A DNA stretch of 6,572 bases, taken from an uncultured Clostridia bacterium. GTDB lineage: Bacteria > Bacillota > Clostridia > TANB77 > CAG-508. Positions 1 to 4,713 of this stretch are shown one piece after another; position 1 is the stretch's first letter; each line of letters opens with the position of its first letter. The position numbers and the translations under genes were made by a program. The notes below the pieces were generated by a model. That model searched no databases, was not told the DNA's origin, and was given only the letters and a program-made list of their open reading frames with translations. Location of the stretch: assembly GCA_944392065.1 (NCBI GenBank), contig CALXVO010000067.1, positions 1-6,572 on the forward strand. Reading direction: 5' to 3'.

Positions 1-9
1 CGTCCACAT

Positions 10-35
10 GTGCATTTCGCTTCGCGAATATGCAC
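10..35. repeat. Short hairpin near left window edge
   Basis: GTGCAT (10-15) plus TTCGC (16-20) pair with GCGAA (24-28) plus ATGCAC (30-35). This leaves a 3-base loop and one bulged T at 29. It is a perfect 11-bp stem apart from the bulge. It has no T-run after it, so it does not look like a classical terminator. It may be the end of an intergenic repeat or the 3' end of an upstream transcript that lies outside the window. Confidence 0.5.
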
Positions 36-53
36 AGCCCAAGGAAAATTAAC

Positions 54-126
54 CTTGTTGTATACGGAAAAATCGTTTTAAGTACTGAAATAACAAAGAA
101 AAAGTCGATTTTTCCTATACAATAAG
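54..126. repeat. 73-bp inverted-repeat element upstream of ruvC
   Basis: The left arm (54-75) and right arm (106-126) are nearly perfect reverse complements. The shared core is TTGTATA, then GGAAAAATCG. The left arm carries one extra C at 65 and there is a G/A mismatch at 57. About 30 A-rich bases separate the arms. The structure could fold in the 5' leader of ruvC, act as a weak intergenic terminator, or be a small degenerate mobile repeat. I see no gene and no clear target-site duplication. Confidence 0.6.
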
Positions 127-162
127 AAAAAATAGATTTGTAAATATAACCTTATTATTCTA

Positions 163-170
163 AAAAGGAG
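163..170 (+). promoter_or_regulatory. Ribosome binding site of ruvC
   Basis: AAAAGGAG lies 11 bases before the ATG at 182, and only 3 bases before another ATG at 174. The 174 ATG opens a three-codon frame (ATG AAA GAA TGA) whose stop overlaps the 182 start as ATGA. The 182 start is the true ruvC start because it begins the conserved MRILGIDPG sequence. The tiny frame may be accidental or may couple translation. Confidence 0.6.
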
Positions 171-181
171 CTAATGAAAGA

Positions 182-668
182 ATGAGAATTTTAGGGATAG
201 ATCCGGGTTTTGCAATAACTCGGATACAGTATAATCGATTATATAGGAAATAAATTCAAATTAATAACCTCTGGAGCAGTGCTAACAGAAGCAGGGCAGT
301 CATTTCCTTTAAGACTTCTTAAACTTAATAACGATATGGAAAATATAATAGATACGTATAAACCAGATGCTATTTCTGTAGAGGAATTATTTTTCAATAA
401 TAATGCTAAAACAGCAATAAATGTTGCACAGGCAAGAGGAGTAATATTGGTAGTAGGATGCAGGAAAAATGTGCCAACCTATGAATACACTCCTTTGCAA
501 ATTAAACAGGCTGTAGTGGGATATGGTAGAGCAGATAAAATACAGGTGCAAAAAATGGTAAAAACTATTTTAGGAGTAGACAAATTGCCAAAATTAGATG
601 ATACCACAGATAGTATGGCAGCAGCAATTTGCCATGCACATTCATCAAGATTCGCAGTGAAGCTTTAA
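182..668 (+). pseudogene. ruvC: Crossover junction endodeoxyribonuclease RuvC, frameshifted
   Basis: RuvC cleaves Holliday junctions symmetrically during recombination, working with RuvAB. The ATG at 182 gives MRILGIDPGFAIT, with catalytic D7, then hits a frameshift: one extra base at 220 or 221 (T or C). The original frame ends at a TAA at 251-253 after 23 codons. Deleting that base restores GYSIID and an unbroken frame to 668, giving 161 residues, which is normal for RuvC. The other acidic residues are present: E67 in SVEELFF, and D140 and D143 in DDTTDS, followed by the usual AICHAH tail. The QARGV motif of the family is also there. An in-frame GTG at 279 could start a 129-residue product, but it would lose D7 and should be inactive. 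The intact remainder means the lesion is either very recent or a sequencing/assembly error. ruvA and ruvB, often adjacent, do not follow here. Identity is certain; functional state is not. Confidence 0.93.
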
Positions 669-674
669 AATGAG

Positions 675-702
675 TGCCATTGGGAACAGGACCCGCTTGG
701 CA
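675..702 (+). other. Hairpin between ruvC and holA
   Basis: TGCCA (675-679) pairs with TGGCA (698-702) and GGG (682-684) with CCC (692-694), separated by a small internal loop. The apical loop is AACAGGA. The hairpin sits just after the ruvC stop and 5 bases before the holA ribosome binding site (707-712). It lacks a T-run, so it is more likely an RNA processing or stability element, or a repeat remnant, than a terminator. It is locally more GC-rich than its surroundings. Confidence 0.35.
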
Positions 703-716
703 TAAAAGGAGGAAGT

Positions 717-1700
717 ATGGCAGTTAAGTTATTGTATGGCGAAGAAACCTATTTATTAGAGGCAAAATTAAAAAGAATAAAAAAAGATTTTGGAGAACTA
801 ATAAAAGGAATTAATTTTATACAATTAGATGAAACAAATATAGGAGAGCTTATAGCTGACATAGAAACTCCAGCTTTTGGTTATGAAAAAAAGCTTATTA
901 TTGCAAGAAATACAGGTCTATTTAAAAAAGAGAAAAAGACTGCAAAAGGGCAAGATGCTGTATTAAATAACCTAATACTAAAAATTGCAACATATATAGA
1001 AGAAAATATTTCTTTAATAAATGAAGCAGTAGAGTTAGTTTTTGTGGAAGAAAGCACAGAAAAAAACATTCTATATAAAACTATTGAGAAAAATGGCGAA
1101 ATAACAGAGTTTGCACCTCTTAAATTGCCACAGTTAATCCAAAATATTCAAAAAATTTGTGGAGCCTATCAAGTTAAAATCGATAATAGTACTGCAAAAT
1201 ATTTTGTGGAATTATGTGGTGCAAGTATGCAAGAGTTAATAAATGAAATCAGAAAATTAATCGAGTATGTAGGACCAAATGGTGTTATTACTGCAAAAGA
1301 TATTGATTTGTTATCTATAAAACAAATAGATAGTGTTATTTTTGATTTGACAGATAATTTAGGAAAAAAAGACACTAAAAAAGCGATAGAAGTATTAAAT
1401 AATTTATTGTACGAAAAAGAGCCAATACAAAAAATTTTAATTACTTTGTATAATCATTTTAAAAAGCTATATATTGTAAAAATTGCAGAAGAATATCGAA
1501 AAGATTTAGCAACCTCTATGAAATTAAAACCGAATCAACTTTTTTTAACAACAAAATATAAAAAACAAGCAAATTATTTCTCGAAAGAAGAAATAGAAAA
1601 TATTATGGAGGAATTTATTAACTTAGATGCAAACTATAAAGTGGGAGTAATTGATATAAATATTGGTTTAGAGGCAATACTTTGTAGATATTGTTCTTAG
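717..1700 (+). CDS. holA: DNA polymerase III delta subunit (clamp loader)
   Basis: The delta subunit of the clamp-loader complex opens the beta sliding clamp so it can be loaded on primed DNA. The 327-residue length fits the family. The N-terminal ATPase-like domain without a working P-loop covers about residues 1-140 and shows LLYGEETYLLEAKLKRI (5-21), TPAFGYEKKLIIARN (51-65) and LVFVEE (107-112), all typical positions in delta. A middle helical domain follows (about 140-210). The C-terminal collar domain starts near the IDSVIFDLTDNLGKKD region (204-219) and contains the family pattern around LYNHFKKLYIVKIAEE (244-259). The ATG at 717 has AGGAGG at 707-712, four bases away. It lies 48 bases after ruvC and could share its transcript. 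In many Firmicutes rpsT (ribosomal protein S20) sits next to holA; it is not in the gap after this gene. Confidence 0.95.
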   Translation: MAVKLLYGEETYLLEAKLKRIKKDFGELIKGINFIQLDETNIGELIADIETPAFGYEKKLIIARNTGLFKKEKKTAKGQDAVLNNLILKIATYIEENISLINEAVELVFVEESTEKNILYKTIEKNGEITEFAPLKLPQLIQNIQKICGAYQVKIDNSTAKYFVELCGASMQELINEIRKLIEYVGPNGVITAKDIDLLSIKQIDSVIFDLTDNLGKKDTKKAIEVLNNLLYEKEPIQKILITLYNHFKKLYIVKIAEEYRKDLATSMKLKPNQLFLTTKYKKQANYFSKEEIENIMEEFINLDANYKVGVIDINIGLEAILCRYCS

Positions 1701-1835
1701 ATGTTATATTGAATTATAAAAGGCCAAAGAATGACAAGAGGTCTCAGGAATATTGCTCTGTAATTAAACTTGCAAGAATTTTAAAAAGATAAGAAAAGAA
1801 AGAAAAAAAGTAGATATCTTTTAAAGAAAATGTAT

Positions 1836-1880
1836 AAATTCACTCTTTTTTCAAACAATAATGAAAAAAGGAGTGAATTT
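1836..1880 (+). promoter_or_regulatory. Hairpin covering the gpr ribosome binding site
   Basis: AAATTCACTC plus TTTTTTCA (1836-1853) is the reverse complement of 1862-1880 except for one bulged G at 1870/1871. The loop is 8 bases (1854-1861). The 3' arm contains AAAAGGAG (1866-1873), the only ribosome binding site for gpr, so folding would hide it and limit translation. The arm runs into a T-tract (1878-1882), so it could also attenuate read-through from holA. The structure is seen in the sequence; the regulatory role is inferred. Confidence 0.6.
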
Positions 1881-1884
1881 TTAT

Positions 1885-2823
1885 ATGTATAATTTTAGAA
1901 CAGATTTAGCCTTAGAAAGAAGAGACTTATACAATAAAGCACATAATATAGAAAAAGATATTGATGGAATCGAAACAGAGGAAGAAAAGATAAATGAACA
2001 GATTATAGTCTCACGAGTAAAAGTTACGAATGAAAAAGGAGAAGAAGCAATAGGAAAACCACAAGGAAACTATATTACAATTGATATTAGAAATTTAAAA
2101 ATTGCACATGAACGCGAAATTCAAGAAGCATCCGAAGCGGTTACGAAAGAATTAAAAGCACTGCTTGAAAAACATATTGGACCTAAAGAATCGATTTTAG
2201 TAGTGGGTTTAGGTAATATCTATGTAACGCCAGATGCTTTAGGACCAAAAGTTATTAATGAAATTGATATTACAAGGCATTTACTAGAGTATATGCCAGA
2301 AGCCTTAGATGAAAATACAAGAGAAGTAAGTGCTGTATCGCCAGGAGTATTAGGAACAACAGGAATAGAAACTTTAGAAATATTAAAAGGAATTGTAGAT
2401 AATATTAAACCAAAATCAGTAATAGTAATTGATGCATTGGCTTCGAGAAGTATTGAAAGAATTAGTAGCTCCATACAACTTGCAGATACAGGAATTGTAC
2501 CAGGAGCAGGAGTTGGAAATGCACGAAAAGAACTTACAGAAAAAACACTTGGAATACCAGTAATCGCAATGGGAATACCTACTGTAGTAGAAGCTGCAAC
2601 AATTGCGGCAGATAGTTTAACTCTTCTAATACAAAAAGTGCAAGAACAAGCTCAATCAAATGATTTTTTAAATAAGTTACAAGAAGAAGATAAATATGAA
2701 TTAATAAAAGAGGTACTAGCACCAGAAGAATATAATTTTATTGTTACACCAAAAGAAATAGATGGATTAATAGAAAAAATGAAAGATGTAGTGGCAAGAG
2801 GAATCAATTTTGCTGTTAATTAA
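1885..2823 (+). CDS. gpr: Germination protease GPR (spore protease)
   Basis: GPR is the A25-family protease that starts degradation of DNA-protecting small acid-soluble proteins when spores germinate. It is made in the forespore as a zymogen that removes its own N-terminal propeptide. The 312-residue product begins MYNFRTDLALERRDLY, the usual propeptide region. The two proposed catalytic aspartates are visible: D117 in VGLGNIYVTPDALGP and D183 in VIVIDALASRSIER. They are 66 residues apart, as are the proposed pair in Bacillus GPR. The conserved block DTGIVPGAGVGNARK and the MGIPTVVEAATIAAD segment follow. The start at 1885 is preferred over an in-frame ATG at 1861 because AAAAGGAG (1866-1873) lies 11 bases before it, the 1861 codon has no site, and family members begin at M-Y/D. 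The spoIIP gene that often follows gpr is absent. Forespore sigma-G control is expected, but I could not identify a convincing sigma-G promoter. Confidence 0.95.
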   Translation: MYNFRTDLALERRDLYNKAHNIEKDIDGIETEEEKINEQIIVSRVKVTNEKGEEAIGKPQGNYITIDIRNLKIAHEREIQEASEAVTKELKALLEKHIGPKESILVVGLGNIYVTPDALGPKVINEIDITRHLLEYMPEALDENTREVSAVSPGVLGTTGIETLEILKGIVDNIKPKSVIVIDALASRSIERISSSIQLADTGIVPGAGVGNARKELTEKTLGIPVIAMGIPTVVEAATIAADSLTLLIQKVQEQAQSNDFLNKLQEEDKYELIKEVLAPEEYNFIVTPKEIDGLIEKMKDVVARGINFAVN

Positions 2824-2830
2824 AGTTTCA

Positions 2831-3020
2831 ATAACAATGTAAGTAATCCTGTTTAATAGAAACGATATGCTTAAAGTCCGCGCAGGGAGCTTATATTTAA
2901 ATAAACGAGCGGAGCAGGGAGCTTAAGTCGGGACGAAGCGAGATTATTTAAATAAAGCTCCCGTTGCAGGACATATCTAATTTAATACTATTAAACAGGA
3001 TTACTTACTTACGTTGTTAT
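2831..3020. mobile_element. 190-bp MITE-like palindromic element
   Basis: The terminal arms 2831-2858 and 2989-3020 are reverse complements, differing by one base and a 4-base duplication (TAAG) in the right arm. The shared core TAATCCTGTTTAATA is perfect. A second nested pair, 2885-2904 and 2944-2962 (GGGAGCTT then TTTAAATAA), also matches with one small indel. The 12-mer GCAGGGAGCTTA is directly repeated at 2882 and 2914. The centre is more GC-rich than the flanks. There is no ORF of note. The size, long terminal inverted repeats and coding-free interior fit a miniature inverted-repeat element, although I see no clear target-site duplication. As RNA it would fold into a long cruciform-like hairpin and may end gpr transcription. 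Confidence 0.65.
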
Positions 3021-3024
3021 AAAT

Positions 3025-3053
3025 TTGCACAGACTTAATCATTATGCTATAAT
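3025..3053 (+). promoter_or_regulatory. Sigma-A-type promoter of the ymdB gene
   Basis: TTGCAC (3025-3030) and TATAAT (3048-3053) are separated by exactly 17 bases, and TG at 3045-3046 gives an extended -10. It is the best vegetative promoter in the window. The -35 box begins 4 bases past the end of the palindromic element at 3020, so the element forms the immediate upstream DNA. Transcription would start near 3060, about 50 bases before the gene. Confidence 0.75.
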
Positions 3054-3109
3054 AAAAAACGAAAAGAATTATTTATCAAAAATTACTTAAGGAAGGAATG
3101 ATAAAAAAT

Positions 3110-3880
3110 ATGAAAATACTTGCAGTAGGAGACATTGTAGGAGAAATAGGTTTAAATAAATTAAAGGAATTATTACCCAATATAATAGAAAAAGAAAATA
3201 TAGATTTTACTATTGTAAATGCAGAAAACACATCAGGTGGAATGGGGCTTACAATAAAAGATTTTAATACTTTGCTAAAGCTACCAATTGATATAATGAC
3301 CATGGGAAATCACACTTGGGGAAAAAAGGATATTTTTGCTTTTATTGATAATCCTAAATTAATAAGACCAGCTAATTATTCAAAAGGTGTGCAAGGAAAA
3401 GGTTATCAAATTTGTAATTGCAAAAATAAAAAAATAGCAGTGATTAATTTAATTGGAAGAACCGATATGAATGTTTTATCTGAGAATCCATTTACGGTAG
3501 CAGAAGAATTAGTAAATAAATTAAATAAAGAAGCAGATGCTATCTTGGTAGATTTTCATGCAGAAGCAACAGCAGAAAAAATAGCGATGAAATATTTCTT
3601 AGATGGAAAAGTAAGTGCCATTTTTGGAACACATACACATGTACAAACAGCAGATGAGGAAGTAACAGAAAATGGAACCGGATATATAACAGATATAGGT
3701 ATGACAGGACCTAAGAAATCTGTAATCGGGATGGATGTAAAAGTATCTATAAAAAGGTTTGTTACTTCACTTCCAGAAAGATACAAATTAGCAGAAGGAG
3801 AAGCAATTTTGAATGCTTGCGTTTTTGAATTAGATGATGAAACTTTGAAAACAAGAAATATCTATCGAATCAAATATTAA
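3110..3880 (+). CDS. ymdB: YmdB-family metallophosphoesterase (TIGR00282)
   Basis: This is a di-metal phosphodiesterase of the family of Bacillus subtilis YmdB, which hydrolyses 2',3'-cyclic nucleotides and affects biofilm and developmental gene expression. All metal-site residues are present and at the same numbers as in the characterised enzyme: D8 in VGDIVG, E39 and N40 in NAENTSGG, N67 and H68 in MGNHTWG, H150 in VDFHAEATAEK, and H175 and H177 in GTHTHVQTADE. The length of 256 residues is normal and the enzyme is cytoplasmic, with no signal peptide. The start at 3110 gives the family N-terminus MKILAVGD. An ATG at 3098 would add MIKN, but the purine-rich site AAGGAAGG (3089-3096) ends only one base before it, so 3098 is less likely though not excluded. 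The gene lies upstream of spoVS, as in many Firmicutes, but 341 bases apart and with its own strong promoter. Confidence 0.93.
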   Translation: MKILAVGDIVGEIGLNKLKELLPNIIEKENIDFTIVNAENTSGGMGLTIKDFNTLLKLPIDIMTMGNHTWGKKDIFAFIDNPKLIRPANYSKGVQGKGYQICNCKNKKIAVINLIGRTDMNVLSENPFTVAEELVNKLNKEADAILVDFHAEATAEKIAMKYFLDGKVSAIFGTHTHVQTADEEVTENGTGYITDIGMTGPKKSVIGMDVKVSIKRFVTSLPERYKLAEGEAILNACVFELDDETLKTRNIYRIKY

Positions 3881-4044
3881 TTATTGGTTATAAAAAATAT
3901 AAAAAATATAGTAATTATAATATAGTAAAACAGGACGGACATTTTACTGATGATGAAATTGCAATATTTAAAACTGTAGTTGAAAGAGGAGATAGATATT
4001 TCTTTGATGTTGTTAGAAAAGGGGGAATACGCAAACGATATTAA
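3880..4044 (+). pseudogene. Startless ORF remnant between ymdB and spoVS
   Basis: A reading frame in a different phase from ymdB runs through the ymdB end and continues to a TAA at 4042-4044. It encodes about 54 residues after the ymdB stop, ending with TDDEIAIFKTVVERGD, then RYFFDVVRKGG and RKRY. The composition (charged helix, then aromatic and basic residues) looks like real protein, unlike the AT-rich noise around it. I find no ATG, GTG or TTG start and no ribosome binding site, so it is probably the tail of a decayed or displaced gene. I do not recognise the family. An A-rich low-complexity stretch with KKYKKY-like coding precedes it. Confidence 0.4.
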
Positions 4045-4092
4045 ATTTTATTGTTAATATCTAATTTATGTAAATAATGTTGATAGTTGCAA

Positions 4093-4109
4093 TGTCGAAT
4101 TATGTCGAA
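4093..4109 (+). promoter_or_regulatory. Two tandem Spo0A boxes upstream of spoVS
   Basis: The heptamer TGTCGAA, the core Spo0A-binding 0A box, occurs at 4093-4099 and again at 4103-4109 in the same orientation. The repeat interval is exactly 10 bp, one helical turn, as in tandem 0A boxes that bind a Spo0A dimer. I found no other TGTCGAA in this window. The boxes lie about 40 bp upstream of the spoVS -35 element, a position suited to activation. The sequence match is direct; the regulation is inferred. Confidence 0.65.
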
Positions 4110-4148
4110 AAGATACGATGAGTTTTTCCTTTTTTTTCCAAAAACTAC

Positions 4149-4177
4149 TAGACAATTTCCAGAAATTGTAATATAAA
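4149..4177 (+). promoter_or_regulatory. Promoter of spoVS
   Basis: TAGACA (4149-4154) and TATAAA (4172-4177) are separated by 17 bases, each one mismatch from the sigma-A consensus. The start would be near 4184, giving a leader of about 40 bases before spoVS. In Bacillus subtilis spoVS is transcribed by sigma-H. A GAAT motif at 4097-4100 resembles a sigma-H -10, but I see no matching -35 for it. Confidence 0.55.
4152..4169. promoter_or_regulatory. 18-bp perfect palindrome inside the spoVS promoter spacer
   Basis: ACAATTTC (4152-4159) and GAAATTGT (4162-4169) are exact reverse complements around CA. The site overlaps the end of the -35 and fills most of the -35/-10 spacer, the classical place for a repressor operator. 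Bases 4154-4168 match 12 of 15 positions of the CodY box AATTTTCWGAAAATT, so CodY is one candidate. An unknown dimeric regulator is equally possible. Confidence 0.5.
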
Positions 4178-4221
4178 TATAACTGTTGATTAAAACAAAT
4201 AAAAAAATATAGGAGGCAAAA

Positions 4222-4485
4222 ATGGAAATTTTAAAAATCTCATCAAAGTCAAATCCAAATTCGGTAGCAGGGGCTATTGCAGGTTTGGTAAAAGAATCTA
4301 ATAAGGCAGAAATGCAAGCAATAGGAGCAGGAGCACTTAATCAAGCTGTAAAAGCTGTAGCAATTGCAAGAGGGTTTGTCGCACCAGCAGGTGTTGATTT
4401 AGTATGTATACCTGCATTTGCAGAAGTTGAAGTGGAAGGAGAAGATAGAACGGGGATTAAACTGATTGTAGAATCAAGAAAATAA
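4222..4485 (+). CDS. spoVS: Stage V sporulation protein S
   Basis: SpoVS is a small, very conserved DNA-binding-type protein of the Alba-like superfamily. In Bacillus subtilis it is needed for spore coat assembly and heat resistance, and its loss relieves some septation and spo0 blocks. The 87-residue product matches the family end to end: MEILKISSKSNPNSVAGAI at the start, the near-invariant run around IGAGALNQAVKAVAIARGF at residues 34-52, and VDLVCIPAFAEVEVEGEDRTGIKLIVE to the end. It is cytoplasmic with no membrane segment. AGGAGG (4211-4216) lies 5 bases before the ATG. It follows ymdB as in many Firmicutes but is preceded by its own promoter, tandem 0A boxes and a palindromic operator-like site. 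It is followed by a terminator at 4526-4558. Confidence 0.97.
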   Translation: MEILKISSKSNPNSVAGAIAGLVKESNKAEMQAIGAGALNQAVKAVAIARGFVAPAGVDLVCIPAFAEVEVEGEDRTGIKLIVESRK

Positions 4486-4525
4486 TTTTGAATTTTGTGA
4501 AATGAATAGAAATCAAATAAAAAAT

Positions 4526-4558
4526 AGGGGGCACTTTTTTATAGTGTCTCTTTTGTTC
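4526..4558 (+). terminator. Rho-independent terminator of spoVS
   Basis: AGGGGGCACT (4526-4535) pairs with AGTGTCTCTT (4543-4552) through Watson-Crick and three G-U pairs, with a 7-base T-rich loop. The stem is followed by TTGTT. It lies 40 bases after the spoVS stop. Its 3' arm, 4544-4557, is also perfectly complementary to 4637-4650 downstream. Confidence 0.65.
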
Positions 4559-4650
4559 TCTAGAAAAAATATTATAATTCATATGCAGACTACTCTATTT
4601 TATATTATAAACCTAAGTCTTAATTTCTACTCAAAAAACAAAAGAGACAC
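4544..4650. repeat. 14-bp perfect inverted repeat flanking the spoVS/solute-binding intergenic region
   Basis: GTGTCTCTTTTGTT (4544-4557) and AACAAAAGAGACAC (4637-4650) are exact reverse complements separated by 79 AT-rich bases with no gene. The left copy is the descending arm of the spoVS terminator, and the right copy ends 1 base before the -35 of the next promoter. It may be a duplicated terminator half, a tiny element, or an alternative fold. Confidence 0.55.
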
Positions 4651-4651
4651 C

Positions 4652-4680
4652 TTGAAAAAAACTCGTTTATGGTATATAGT
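4652..4680 (+). promoter_or_regulatory. Promoter of the solute-binding protein gene
   Basis: TTGAAA (4652-4657) and TATAGT (4675-4680) have a 17-base spacer. A second TATAAT (4681-4686) follows immediately but has no -35 at proper spacing. Together with the terminator upstream, this makes the downstream gene its own transcription unit. The ribosome binding site AGGAGG is at 4704-4709. Confidence 0.6.
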
Positions 4681-4713
4681 TATAATGTAATTTTTTGTTA
4701 GTGAGGAGGTTAT

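Noticed and set aside
1701..1835. Remnant of rpsT or a small RNA in the holA-gpr gap
   Set aside because: No frame resembles ribosomal protein S20 and no RNA fold is recognisable. Only an A-rich tract is seen.
1861..1884. Upstream ATG as the gpr start
   Set aside because: It lacks a ribosome binding site and would place the real site inside the coding region. The family N-terminus begins at 1885.
4097..4100. Sigma-H -10 (GAAT) for spoVS
   Set aside because: No AGGAATT-like -35 is found at the right distance, and the motif is part of the first 0A box.
4107..4139. Terminator formed by GAAAA/TTTTTC and the following T-run
   Set aside because: The stem is only about 5-6 A-T-rich pairs and too weak. 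The T-run is better seen as an AT-rich promoter upstream region.
4502..4690. 62-residue + strand ORF after spoVS
   Set aside because: It runs through the spoVS terminator and the next gene's promoter, has no ribosome binding site, and its composition is that of AT-rich noise.
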